Positions 37,361 through 44,671 of a stretch of DNA of 50,352 bases are shown one piece after another. The stretch is from positions 1-50,352 of IMG/VR virus record IMGVR_UViG_3300007351_000012; one strand, written 5' to 3'. A program made the position numbers and the translations under genes. The stretch is from a virus. The notes beneath the pieces were generated by a model that ran no database searches, was not told the DNA's origin, and was given only the letters and a program-made list of their open reading frames with translations. Numbering within the stretch: position 1 is the stretch's first letter; each line of letters opens with the position of its first letter.

Positions 37361-38017
37361 GTGATTATGATGACCCAACCCTTAGGCAACGGTTTCGCAC
37401 AAAGCGCCGCGCATGAATGGGAAGAGATGCACAAGCCCCGCCCCTGCGACCGCTGCGCCAAGGTCAAGCCCTGCGAGGACTTCGCTACGCCGCGTATCTG
37501 CGACAAGTGCATCACGGATCATGTCGAGGATCAGGCGCGGGAGTTGCGGAATTACCGAGCGAAGTTGAGGAACATCGGCCAGTGGGCCAGGAAGGCACTG
37601 GCGGTAGTAGGTTCGGAGCGCGTGGACCTAGAGCGGATTTTACGCGAGGCGTTTCCTCAAACTGAGGCTTCTGCCGAAATCGATGAACGGTTTGAAGAGG
37701 CGGTGATGGACAGGATTGAGTACAGGCGATCACTAGGCTTGCCAAATTACTACTTAGATGAAAAAATTCCGTGCCCCCGTTGCGGGGTGGAGCGTGGTCG
37801 AGAGCAACCTGACGGCTGTCGAGATCCAGAGTGTCCGACGGACATGCCATGGCCTACAGCGCAATCGCCCTATCGCGAAGGCTGCCCGACATGCGAGGAG
37901 ATCAGGACCAAGTACAAAGGCTTTGGCCCGCGCCACGACGGGTCGCCGCATTGCGAGTCGGGGAGTATCGCCAGCGGCGGGCAGAACGCGCATTGTAGTT
38001 GTGATTTTTGCTTTTGA
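37361..38017 (+). CDS. Multi-zinc-finger protein (218 aa)
   Basis: The protein carries CDRCAKVKPC with CDKC (residues about 29-50), CPRCGVERG with CRDPEC (about 138-156) and a C-terminal HCESGS - HCSCDFCF. These are three Cys clusters linked by a helical segment (ELRNYRAKLRNIGQWARKAL). The modular build suggests fusion of small phage zinc domains. It lies immediately upstream of the recombinase gene and could assist DNA transactions; not shown. Confidence 0.55.
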   Translation: MIMMTQPLGNGFAQSAAHEWEEMHKPRPCDRCAKVKPCEDFATPRICDKCITDHVEDQARELRNYRAKLRNIGQWARKALAVVGSERVDLERILREAFPQTEASAEIDERFEEAVMDRIEYRRSLGLPNYYLDEKIPCPRCGVERGREQPDGCRDPECPTDMPWPTAQSPYREGCPTCEEIRTKYKGFGPRHDGSPHCESGSIASGGQNAHCSCDFCF

Positions 38018-38023
38018 GGAGTT

Positions 38024-39478
38024 ATGGGACTTTTACATCAATTAGGCAGTGGTCAGGGATATCTCAAGGCCGGGTTCCTTGGCTTCAACAAATCCGGCAA
38101 GAGTTTCACAGCGGCGGTGATTGCTGTCGGACTCTGGAAGCATCTCGGCAAGAAGGGCCGCATCGTCCTGTTCGACACCGAGGGCGGCTCGGAATACCTC
38201 GTGCCGATGATTGAGAAGGAAACCGGGTCGAAGCCCCTCGGGGTTCGCTCGCGCTCATTCGCGGACCTGATGGCCGTCACGAGCGAACTCCAACCGGACG
38301 ACATCTTTCTGGTGGACTCCATCACGCACCCGTGGCGCGAACTCTGCGACGCGCACTTGGCCAAGGTCAACGAGGGCCGGCAGAAAAAACGGCTGCCGCC
38401 GCGCTCCAAGCTGGAGTTTCAAGACTGGGGGCCTATCAAGCTGACCTGGGCACAATGGACCGACTGGTACCTAAACTCAAAGGTCCACATCATCATTTGC
38501 GGACGCGCCGGGTTCGAGTACGAAATGGAAGACAACGCCGAGACGGGCAAGAAGGAACTGCAAAAGGTCGGCGTAAAGATGAAGACCGAGAGCGAGTTTG
38601 GTTTCGAGCCTTCGCTACTGGTTGAAATGGAGCGCGTCCAGGTATTCGAGGGCGAGAAGCATGTCATCAAGCGCCGCGCGACGGTCCTTGGTGATCGCTT
38701 CCAGGTTTTGGATGGGAAATCCTTCGACAACCCGACGTTCAAAACGTTCCTTCCCCACATTCAACTCCTGACGCCCGGTGCCCACGCCCCGATCGACACA
38801 GGCCTCAAGTCCGATACCGGCGTGGATGAATCAGGCGACGAACACTGGCAGCGAGAGCGCCGCGAGCGGGAGATCCTTTCCGAGGAGGTCAAGGGACTAT
38901 TCCAGCAATACATCCCAGGACAAACGGCAGCCGATAAGAAAACCCGCACCGAAATGATGGAGAAGTACTTCGGAACGCGCTCCTGGACCAAGGTGGAGAA
39001 CCTTCAATCGGGCGAATTGCGGGACGGCCTACGCGGCCTGCGGCGGCACTTCGAAGGGAACCCGGACGACAAGTTCGATATGCTGGCGCGGTTCCAGGAA
39101 GTCAAGAAACAACTGCGCGCCGCCACTGGGTCGGATGATGCCTACTACGCCATCCTGGGCTCGCACGGCTACGAGAAGTCGAACCAGATCGCGGACCCAG
39201 ATCAGCGCCAGCAAATCCTGAGCGATATGCGAGCGCGTGCGGCCACGCAATCTTCCCCGGCCGCCTCATCAGCCAAGCCGGAGAGCGGTGGACCGGGTGC
39301 TCCGGGGGGAACGCCCGGCCTCACCGTGGGGGATTTCAGCGCGGCCGAGCTGGCCGGCGTGCGGCTCGTGGCGGAACGGCTCAAGTACTCGACCGTCGAG
39401 GAGTACCTGGCGCTGTTCGCAAAGGATCAGCGGGAGGAGATTCTCGCGGCGGCGGAGCGATGGGCGGAGGCTCAATGA
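38024..39478 (+). CDS. Sak4-like RecA-fold recombinase / annealing ATPase
   Basis: 484 aa. Walker A GFNKSGKS (residues 20-27), the strand RIVLFDTEGGSEYL and Walker B DDIFLVDS (92-99) sit in a RecA core of about 250 residues, like phage Sak4 single-strand recombination proteins. From about residue 285 there is a helical region (EEVKGLFQQYIPGQTAADKK), then a Gly/Pro/Ser linker (about 409-430) and a short helical end that may bind SSB or DNA. It neighbours the DnaA-IV-like and HNH genes in a replication/recombination block. Confidence 0.7.
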   Translation: MGLLHQLGSGQGYLKAGFLGFNKSGKSFTAAVIAVGLWKHLGKKGRIVLFDTEGGSEYLVPMIEKETGSKPLGVRSRSFADLMAVTSELQPDDIFLVDSITHPWRELCDAHLAKVNEGRQKKRLPPRSKLEFQDWGPIKLTWAQWTDWYLNSKVHIIICGRAGFEYEMEDNAETGKKELQKVGVKMKTESEFGFEPSLLVEMERVQVFEGEKHVIKRRATVLGDRFQVLDGKSFDNPTFKTFLPHIQLLTPGAHAPIDTGLKSDTGVDESGDEHWQRERREREILSEEVKGLFQQYIPGQTAADKKTRTEMMEKYFGTRSWTKVENLQSGELRDGLRGLRRHFEGNPDDKFDMLARFQEVKKQLRAATGSDDAYYAILGSHGYEKSNQIADPDQRQQILSDMRARAATQSSPAASSAKPESGGPGAPGGTPGLTVGDFSAAELAGVRLVAERLKYSTVEEYLALFAKDQREEILAAAERWAEAQ

Positions 39479-39933
39479 CCCTGGACGCCCTCAGTCTTCG
39501 CAAGCGAGCCGACGCCGCCCTGGCGCTCGTGGCCGAAGTCACGGGCGTGCCGGTGGAGCGATTCGCCAAGCGCGCGCGCCGCGAGGATCTGCTGGCCGCG
39601 CGACGGTTTGCCATGTGGATCCTGAAGGTCGTTCTCAAGATGAGCTACCCGCAGATCGCCGAAACGTGCAACATGCGGGACCACGCCTCCGCGCTGCTGT
39701 CGGTCCAGCTCGTGAGCCGGTCCCTGCAAGATGACGCCGAGTTGCGCGAGTTCTGCATCCAGGTGGCGCGGCAACTGGATCCGGGGTTCCGGCTGAGCGA
39801 TGAGGACCTCGCGGCCATGACGGCGAATCGCCCGCGCAAGGGAACGCCGTGGGACGTGCCCCGGCCCTTGCGGAACGGGGCATGGCACGAAGGCGCGGAG
39901 TTGCGGCCCAGGGATGCGGTGCGGAAACGATGA
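39475..39933 (+). CDS. Stand-alone DnaA domain IV-like DNA-binding protein
   Basis: 152 aa. Residues about 36-82 follow the origin-binding domain of DnaA: R-R-E-D-L-L-A-A-R-R-F-A-M-W-I-L, then MSYPQIAETCNMRDHASALL, with the RDH signature (68-70) seen in bacterial DnaA as RDH-T/S. There is no AAA+ domain; the C-terminal 50 residues are basic and Pro-rich. It may bind DnaA boxes to start phage replication or to compete with host DnaA. ATGA overlaps on both sides. Confidence 0.65.
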   Translation: MTLDALSLRKRADAALALVAEVTGVPVERFAKRARREDLLAARRFAMWILKVVLKMSYPQIAETCNMRDHASALLSVQLVSRSLQDDAELREFCIQVARQLDPGFRLSDEDLAAMTANRPRKGTPWDVPRPLRNGAWHEGAELRPRDAVRKR

Positions 39934-40397
39934 CAAAGATGACCTCTACCCCTAAAGTCAAAAAGACCGTGACGTTCACCGACAAGACCCGCGCCCTCTA
40001 CAACGCGATGAAGTCCAGGGGGCCGGTGAGCTTCACGCTGGCGGATTTCCGGTCGTGGCTGGCGGCGCGGGCCACCCCCGGACCATTCACCGACCGGCTG
40101 ACTGGCCTGTGGAAGTGCGAGTACTCCCGCGAGTTCATCGCCATCGAGCAGGTTTCCGTGGACCACAAGCTCCCGCTCTCTATGGGCGGCACGGGGACTC
40201 TCGACAATCTGGCGGTGTGTACGGAGCGAATGAACCGGATCAAGGGCGCTATCCCCTTCGATCAGTTCCTGGACCTCAAGGACACCGTGGACCGGGATTG
40301 GCCGCGTGAGGCCGCCACGGAGTTCTGGAAGCGGCTGGCGATGCGCCCGACGTGGCGAAGGAAGAAACGGATCGGAAGATTCGGAGTGGGGATTTGA
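39930..40397 (+). CDS. HNH endonuclease (non-zinc type)
   Basis: 155 aa. The core VSVDHKLPLSMGGTGTLDNL and AVCTERMNRIKGAIPFDQFL shows the H-N-N signature: catalytic His in DHK, Asn in LDNL, Asn in MNRIKG. No flanking CxxC pairs. It closes the recombination block, just before a terminator, and may act as a junction or homing nuclease. Confidence 0.75.
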   Translation: MTKMTSTPKVKKTVTFTDKTRALYNAMKSRGPVSFTLADFRSWLAARATPGPFTDRLTGLWKCEYSREFIAIEQVSVDHKLPLSMGGTGTLDNLAVCTERMNRIKGAIPFDQFLDLKDTVDRDWPREAATEFWKRLAMRPTWRRKKRIGRFGVGI

Positions 40398-40401
40398 AAG
40401 A

Positions 40402-40438
40402 GGGGCCCGGCAATGCACCGGACCCCGTGTCTTTTTAG
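40402..40438 (+). terminator. Rho-independent terminator
   Basis: GGGG-c-CCGG and CCGG-a-CCCC (40402-40410 and 40418-40426) form a strong stem with a 7-nt loop (CAATGCA), followed by GTGTCTTTTT. It starts five bases after the HNH stop codon and ends the early operon. Confidence 0.8.
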
Positions 40439-40896
40439 AGTAACCCTGTCTTTTTATGGTAACACCTTGGAAAGTCGGAGCGCAGGGATTCACAAGGTTA
40501 ATTTCGCTCCAAGCGTCCGAAGCGCCGCTTTGTTTCGCTTCCCCCTCTGCCCATACGAGCCTTGCTCAGCGGGGAGAGTCGGCGCAGCCGCAAGGCTGGC
40601 ATCGTCTGACGGCGATGGGTGATTTTCACTATACCGGGCCGGGTTGTCTGAGTTGCTGGCAACAGCAGCGTCAGGGCCTCAGCCGGGCTGATGTTTAGCT
40701 CCGTCAGGCTCCCAGGTTAGGGTCCTATCCCCTTGCCTGGTTCGTGGTGCCGGACCCACACGGAAACTCGGGCAACCGAGTGGAAACCCGTCCGGTTCTG
40801 CGGGAAATTTATTTCCCTTTGGCTCTCTTCCCTCTGCGGGAAGGTCTGGCGGCTCATCAAACAGGCATGGTTCACATAAGCAAGGTGATAGACAGC
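40439..40896 (+). ncRNA. Structured non-coding region, candidate ncRNA or origin
   Basis: No convincing gene in about 458 bp between the terminator and the next ATG. It holds an ordered series of hairpins. AGCCTTGC/GCAAGGCT is an 8-bp pair around 40558-40600. A stem of about 11 bp with a bulged G and a GCAA loop lies at 40648-40674. A nested element has outer stem CCGGAC 40750-40755 with GTCCGG 40790-40795 and inner stem ACTCGG-GCAA-CCGAGT 40766-40781. Two GNRA tetraloops and purine-rich internal loops suggest a folded RNA. A replication origin is the alternative. Confidence 0.45.
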
Positions 40897-41334
40897 ATGG
40901 AATTAAATTTCGGCGAACCAGTTCCAGAAACAAAGACCCCCAGGAAGCGAACGCTGCCCCCCGACATCCAGTTGCGGTTCAACGAATGGTGGGCGCTGTG
41001 GCCCAAGAAAGTGGATAAGGACGATGCCGAGCGGGCCTTTGCCAAGATCATCGGGCGCGACCAGAAGAGTTTCCAGAGATTGATGCGGACCACGTCCTAC
41101 TGGAACTACTTCCAATACACGCGCATGATGGCCGACAAGCGCGAGCGCGACTTTGTTCCCTACCCGGCGACGTTCTTGAATAAGGGCCGCTGGAAAGAGC
41201 CGCCGCCAGAGTTTCACGACTGGGCTGAGCGCGCGCAGCAAAACGGCGTGGCGGGCCTAAAGGCTATCGCCGAGGGGCCGCACGAGGATGTTCGGGCCGA
41301 GGCGCGGAAGGCCCTGGAGGATTTGGCGAAATGA
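40897..41334 (+). CDS. Replication-type protein (helicase-loader/primosome-like)
   Basis: 145 aa from ATG 40897 (AAGGTG site). The pattern RFNEWWALWPKKVDKDDAER, WNYFQY and YPATFLNKGRWKE corresponds to the C-terminal module of many phage replication proteins (F-x-x-W-x-x-Y/W-P-x-K, then H/Y-P-A-T-F/W-L-N-x-x-R-W). Those proteins help load helicase. A longer N-terminus (from 40744) would run through the hairpins and is rejected. The DNA-binding domain usually N-terminal to it is missing. Confidence 0.6.
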   Translation: MELNFGEPVPETKTPRKRTLPPDIQLRFNEWWALWPKKVDKDDAERAFAKIIGRDQKSFQRLMRTTSYWNYFQYTRMMADKRERDFVPYPATFLNKGRWKEPPPEFHDWAERAQQNGVAGLKAIAEGPHEDVRAEARKALEDLAK

Positions 41335-41561
41335 GCGACAAAGGCCGTAAACCCTGGCGCGTTGGCCGCAAAGTGGGGCGCACGATCTACGACGCCGATG
41401 ACAACCTGATCGGCATGATGGACACGCGGGAGTTGGCGGCGGAAGTGGTGCGATGTGTAAACGTCTCTTTGGTGTCAGAGGAACTAGAGAGGGTCACTGA
41501 GGAACGGGACGAGTTGCGAGCTACTATTCACGCTTTTATTGAAAGCGGGAGAATGCAATGA
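41331..41561 (+). CDS. Small conserved phage protein (76 aa)
   Basis: KPWRVGRKVGRTIYDADDNL and IGMMDTRELAAEVVRCVN is a pattern found in small proteins of many phages (roughly, a two-strand hairpin with an D-x-x-L-I-G-x-M-D-T loop). The C-terminus is a coil (SEELERVTEERDELRATIH). Function unknown. Confidence 0.6.
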   Translation: MSDKGRKPWRVGRKVGRTIYDADDNLIGMMDTRELAAEVVRCVNVSLVSEELERVTEERDELRATIHAFIESGRMQ

Positions 41562-41911
41562 CCGACGAACTGCAAAAGATCGCGGACCAGATCAAGGCGG
41601 CGGGGGAGAAGGAAGAGGCGGAGAGCGACTTAGAGCAGACTCGCGTACAGGCTGCTGGCGTCTTAACGGCAATCGAAGGCCACAAGCCGGACCCTCCGGT
41701 TGTCAGGGGTGATTACGGCTGGTCTCCCGCTTACGAGGTAGCCATGGCGTATCGAGTCCAACTCGAAGCCGCCCGCGCGGCCCTGCTGGTGTTCGCGGAA
41801 CGGGGGAATTGGACGGATTCTCCTGCGACTCCAGGTTCTAGCCTGAATGCGGGTTGGTACGGTGCAGCCACGCCCTGGAAGATCGCGCAGAAGGCGCTGG
41901 AGGGGAAGTGA
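41558..41911 (+). CDS. Small protein with PWKIAQKALEGK end (117 aa)
   Basis: Helical N-terminus (MTDELQKIADQIKAAGEKEE), then GWSPAYEVAMAYRVQLEAAR and the C-terminal PWKIAQKALEGK. The DNA of that last motif recurs 1.58 kb downstream, fused out of frame to a ClpX-ZBD-like gene. GTGA overlap to the winged-helix gene. Unknown function. Confidence 0.55.
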   Translation: MTDELQKIADQIKAAGEKEEAESDLEQTRVQAAGVLTAIEGHKPDPPVVRGDYGWSPAYEVAMAYRVQLEAARAALLVFAERGNWTDSPATPGSSLNAGWYGAATPWKIAQKALEGK

Positions 41912-42135
41912 CCATCGGCTCCCAGATCCGCGCCCTGCTCCGCGAAGGCCCCTCCACGTCGGCTGAAATCACGGCGACGCTCGGGATGCCGCGCCGTGGC
42001 ACGATTCGCGGCCATCTGTCGTCGCTCAAGAAGCATGGCCATGTGCGGATCGAGGGTTGGATTCGCCCGCCCAAGCACAAGCCGCAGGCGATCTGGGCGC
42101 TGACGCCGAGGGGAGAGGCGAGGGCTAGGAAGTAA
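41908..42135 (+). CDS. Winged-helix protein, paralogue 1 (75 aa)
   Basis: GTG start. SQIRALLREGPSTSAEITAT, RGTIRGHLSSLKKHGHVRIE and the wing QAIWALTPRGEARARK make a complete minimal winged helix. A second copy lies at 42380-42682. Probably a DNA-binding regulator of the late part of this operon. Confidence 0.65.
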   Translation: MTIGSQIRALLREGPSTSAEITATLGMPRRGTIRGHLSSLKKHGHVRIEGWIRPPKHKPQAIWALTPRGEARARK

Positions 42136-42383
42136 TGACCAGATCCCAGGAGATCGCCATGTCGGAACTTGAGCATAGGCTGTATCACATCCTCGTGCCG
42201 CTGCTGGAAACCCATCTTGATATGGACCCGTGCCCGGCGATCAAGTTGGCCAATGAGATTGCAGCGGCAGCAGTCAGGGATATGCGGGCCAGCGCCGACC
42301 GTGCGGACGTGGAAGCAACAAAGGAACGCATCAGGGAAATAAAAGAGGCCCTACGTCGGTTGTGGATGCGAAAGGAGCGGTGA
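42135..42383 (+). CDS. Small helical protein (82 aa)
   Basis: MTRSQEIAMSELEHRLYHIL followed by AIKLANEIAAAAVRDMRAS and a charged coil (EATKERIREIKEALRRLWM). One-base overlap with the gene before and GTGA overlap with the one after. Unknown. Confidence 0.5.
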   Translation: MTRSQEIAMSELEHRLYHILVPLLETHLDMDPCPAIKLANEIAAAAVRDMRASADRADVEATKERIREIKEALRRLWMRKER

Positions 42384-42682
42384 AGTTGACCCGCTCCCAG
42401 GCGATCCGCCAGATCCTGGACATCGCGCCGTCGACCTGCAACGAAGTCTCGGCGCTGCTGGGTCTGACGTGGCGCTCCACCCGGCGCGGCCTGGACGTGC
42501 TGCTGGCCCACGGCCATGTGGAGGTCGCGGGCGTGATCGACGCGCAAGGGATGCCGCGCCTGTACCGGCTCACCCCGAGGGGCCGGGCGGTCCTGAAGGC
42601 GCGCGAGAAAGAGCACCGCATGGTGGGCTGGTTCGGGGGCCTGACGCTAAGGCCGCAGGATGTCCTGAGGAGGAGAGGGTAG
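42380..42682 (+). CDS. Winged-helix protein, paralogue 2 (100 aa)
   Basis: GTG 42380 at a GTGA overlap. SQAIRQILDIAPSTCNEVSA, LDVLLAHGHVEVAGVIDAQG and RLYRLTPRGRAVLKAR align with the 41908 gene over its whole length; the extra C-terminus is basic. The tandem paralogues may form heterodimers or regulate each other. Confidence 0.65.
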   Translation: MKLTRSQAIRQILDIAPSTCNEVSALLGLTWRSTRRGLDVLLAHGHVEVAGVIDAQGMPRLYRLTPRGRAVLKAREKEHRMVGWFGGLTLRPQDVLRRRG

Positions 42683-42687
42683 AAACT

Positions 42688-42840
42688 ATGCCGTGGTCAA
42701 TCGGAGCAGCAGTCGTCTCGTTGCTGGTGGCTATCTTTGGCGACAGGTTAGCCCCTGGGGGCGACGCCCCACTGGTCGCGATTTGGTGGATGCTGGGCGC
42801 TATTCTATTTTGCCTTTGGAGTAAGACTGAGAATGACTGA
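42688..42840 (+). CDS. Small membrane protein (50 aa)
   Basis: MPWSIGAAVVSLLVAIFGDR and PLVAIWWMLGAILFCLWSK: two transmembrane helices with a short loop. It overlaps the GroES-like gene by 8 bp; an AGGAGAGGG element lies upstream of the ATG. Unknown. Confidence 0.5.
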   Translation: MPWSIGAAVVSLLVAIFGDRLAPGGDAPLVAIWWMLGAILFCLWSKTEND

Positions 42841-43246
42841 CGAACTACGCAAACTCATTCCGCTGCCGCATCTGGCGCGGTTCAAACAACTATGGGAGGG
42901 CATCGAAGTCGACCAAGTGCTCGGCGACCGCGTGCTGGTCCAGGAGGTCGAGCCGTTCACCGACATGGACAAATCGACCATCGTGATCCCCGACGAGGTC
43001 CGCAAGCGCAATACCCCGGATGCCTGCACCGGGATCGTGCATCAGGTGGGGGACCAATACACGCGCGAGATGGGGCCCGGCGCTATGGTCCTTTTCGACC
43101 AGTTCGCGGGCTCGAAGTTCACCATCGGGAAGGTCAAGTTCCGCGTGCTCGACACGTCCGAGATTGTCTGCACTTTGCGGGCCGTGGAAGGCAAGACGAT
43201 GGGGCAACTCGTGGGGCCCGTGAAGGATGAGGTGCGGCTATGGTGA
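42833..43246 (+). CDS. GroES-like co-chaperonin
   Basis: 137 aa. From residue about 27 the Cpn10 pattern is clear: VLGDRVLVQEVE, the mobile-loop position (TDMDKSTIVIPDEVRKRN), GIVHQVGD, GAMVLFDQFAG and the final strand VLDTSEIVC. An N-terminal extension of about 26 residues and a C-terminal tail (GQLVGPVKDEVRLW) are extra. Phage GroES homologues (T4 gp31 is the classic) cap host GroEL to fold capsid proteins. The mobile loop keeps an I-V-I motif for GroEL contact. Confidence 0.75.
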   Translation: MTDELRKLIPLPHLARFKQLWEGIEVDQVLGDRVLVQEVEPFTDMDKSTIVIPDEVRKRNTPDACTGIVHQVGDQYTREMGPGAMVLFDQFAGSKFTIGKVKFRVLDTSEIVCTLRAVEGKTMGQLVGPVKDEVRLW

Positions 43247-43494
43247 TGCGACCAAGGAAAAAGCACCGGAAGAATAACCCACCTGAGCCAGCGACGACGC
43301 AACACGCCTCGCACTGCTCATTCTGTCAAAAGGACCCTTCTCAATGTGGTGTTCTTGCGGTAGTGCCTAATAGTTCAGCCGCCATTTGCCACGAATGTTG
43401 CTTGATATCACTAGATTTGATTATGCGCTATGGCGTAATTGCTCACGAGCAGCCCTGGAAAGATCGCGCGCAAGGCGCTGGAGGGGAAGGGTAA
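43240..43494 (+). CDS. ClpX zinc-binding-domain-like small protein 1
   Basis: 84 aa. A basic start (MVMRPRKKHRKNN) leads to HCSFCQKDPSQCGVLAVVPN and AICHECC. The CSFC-x20-CHEC layout with an L-A-V-V-P-N strand copies the N-terminal zinc domain of ClpX (CSFCGK...IAGP...ICDEC), without any ATPase part. The last 14 residues (EQPWKDRAQGAGGEG) are a frame-shifted copy of another gene's end. May bind ClpX or its adaptors, or simply be a zinc protein. Confidence 0.6.
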   Translation: MVMRPRKKHRKNNPPEPATTQHASHCSFCQKDPSQCGVLAVVPNSSAAICHECCLISLDLIMRYGVIAHEQPWKDRAQGAGGEG

Positions 43495-43670
43495 TGGATT
43501 TTCCCGGCAAAATCATCGGTTCCTTGCTGCTGTCCGGCGTGGTGACGGCGGGACTGGCATTCTTTATCGGCATCTGCGGTAGCGACAAGGCTTCCAAGAC
43601 ATTGTTCTTGTTGGCGATGATTATGACCCTGGCGTCGGCTGTGGTCCTATTAGTGGATGCATGGCTCTAG
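43494..43670 (+). CDS. Small two-helix membrane protein (58 aa)
   Basis: MDFPGKIIGSLLLSGVVTAG and TLFLLAMIMTLASAVVLLVD form two transmembrane helices with a GICGSDKASK loop. Starts at a TAATG overlap. Its final codons (W-L-stop) lie in the first copy of the 113-bp repeat. Unknown. Confidence 0.5.
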   Translation: MDFPGKIIGSLLLSGVVTAGLAFFIGICGSDKASKTLFLLAMIMTLASAVVLLVDAWL

Positions 43671-43774
43671 CCCGATACTGCACCTTTGACTTTGGCGTAC
43701 TTTCCCGGCTTCGCGCCCTTGGTGGCGACGCCGCCCTTGACGGCCGTGATGGAGTTCGCGGCGGCGTACTTACC
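43662..43774. repeat. 113-bp direct repeat, copy 1
   Basis: Identical to 44663-44775 at 110 of 113 positions; the three differences lie in its first 25 bp. On the minus strand it holds the last 35 codons of the small basic gene at 44668-44856, but here without that gene's start, so it is a 3' gene fragment. Confidence 0.9.
43667..43774 (-). pseudogene. 3' fragment of the 62-aa basic protein gene
   Basis: The minus frame reads GKYAAANSITAVKGGVATKG and onward to the same stop as the intact gene at 44668. Upstream of the repeat the frame continues into unrelated sequence, with no promoter or ribosome binding site. It is a duplicated, probably non-functional fragment. Confidence 0.65.
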
Positions 43775-43786
43775 TCTACATGCCGA

Positions 43787-44032
43787 GTGCGCATCCAGAC
43801 CACGTTCACCTACGAGATGGATTGGCATGGCCGCCCTGACGATCCCGATGAGGATGGCCAATCACTCGGCGAACGCATTGAATTCTGGGCCAACGAGAGT
43901 TCGTCGTGCGCCGACAATCTTGTGGATGCGCTCGTGCTCTACGTGCGCCAATTGGACGCGGCTGGTGGGTGTATGTGCGCCCTCGCTGATACGAAATTCA
44001 TCGAGACCGTGGGACCCGTGAAGGAGGAATAA
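43787..44032 (+). CDS. Hypothetical protein abutting repeat copy 1 (81 aa)
   Basis: GTG 43787 gives (M)RIQTTFTYEMDWHGRPDDP, acidic with SLGERIEFWANESSSCADNL and a Cys pair (GGCMCALAD), ending VGPVKEE. The open frame extends left into the repeat, but there it only reads the repeat in antisense. The VGPVKEE end is shared in sequence with the GroES gene end. Unknown function. Confidence 0.5.
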   Translation: MRIQTTFTYEMDWHGRPDDPDEDGQSLGERIEFWANESSSCADNLVDALVLYVRQLDAAGGCMCALADTKFIETVGPVKEE

Positions 44033-44035
44033 GCC

Positions 44036-44257
44036 ATGGCCACACTCGAAACAGTGCCGCAACCAACCGACGAGCGGTGTTCGTTCTGCGAGATACTTCC
44101 CAGGGACGTACTTATTAGGTCGCCAGACAAATCGGCCTATATTTGCGCCGAGTGCGTTGTGGCGTGCGTTGGGTTGGTTATCGGTGACCTGCGGCTTAAA
44201 GCGGATCGCGAGAAATGGGCCGGTCGTGCCGCAATGATTCGAGACATGTACCCCTAG
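44036..44257 (+). CDS. ClpX zinc-binding-domain-like small protein 2
   Basis: 73 aa. Cys15-S-F-Cys18 and Cys37-A-E-Cys40 have exactly the spacing of the Escherichia coli ClpX zinc domain (18 residues between pairs). The strand DVLIRSPDKSAYI and the following helix VVACVGLVIGDLRLKADREK also fit. No ATPase domain follows. Stand-alone ZBD copies could dimerise with ClpX or occupy adaptor sites. The stop codon lies in an 18-bp sequence related to the repeat start. Confidence 0.65.
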   Translation: MATLETVPQPTDERCSFCEILPRDVLIRSPDKSAYICAECVVACVGLVIGDLRLKADREKWAGRAAMIRDMYP

Positions 44258-44302
44258 CCCGAAGATGCACCGGGCCTGTCAAAGATGAAGGATAATCACA
44301 CC

Positions 44303-44671
44303 ATGAAAGTCATACCGCTTGAACCGGGGCTGCGCGACAGCCTCGGCGTGATGGAAGAGAAGCGCAAGGCGCTGAAGGCGGAAGCAGATGCCAAGTTCAA
44401 AGAATGGCAGGCGCTCACCGAGCAGTTGGACGCCGCGGCCAAGATGCGCCGCGAACTGTTGAATGGTGCGGCGGGCGTGAAGGATTCCGGCGAATCCGTT
44501 GAACTCAGCGATGACGGCGCGTACATCGTTGTGCGGGAGCACGTCGTTGGCCTCTACGACCACCAACAATCGTTGGCACCCCTGTACGGCCAGCAGCAAG
44601 CGGCATTGGGGAACATGCAAGGTGGGCTACTGGGGTCTGCGCTGGGAGCGCTCAGGCCGCCCTGGCTCTAG
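44303..44671 (+). CDS. Coiled-coil protein (122 aa)
   Basis: From ATG 44303 (an earlier in-frame ATG at 44285 lacks a site): MKVIPLEPGLRDSLGVMEEK, then a long charged coil (KRKALKAEADAKFKEWQALT), a beta pair (DDGAYIVVREHVVGL) and a Gln/Gly-rich end (GALRPPWL). The last codons lie in repeat copy 2, and the stop overlaps the stop of the convergent gene. Unknown. Confidence 0.5.
   Translation: MKVIPLEPGLRDSLGVMEEKRKALKAEADAKFKEWQALTEQLDAAAKMRRELLNGAAGVKDSGESVELSDDGAYIVVREHVVGLYDHQQSLAPLYGQQQAALGNMQGGLLGSALGALRPPWL

Noticed and set aside
40680-40720. Hammerhead-like CTGATG
   Set aside because: The core reads CTGATGT instead of CTGATGA and no matching GAAA and NUH elements are placed correctly.
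40747-40800. Group II intron domain V-like sequence (GTGCCGGAC ... GTCCGGTTCTG)
   Set aside because: The base of the stem resembles domain V, but the element is about 50 nt instead of 34, lacks the two-base bulge arrangement, and no reverse transcriptase or other intron domains are present.
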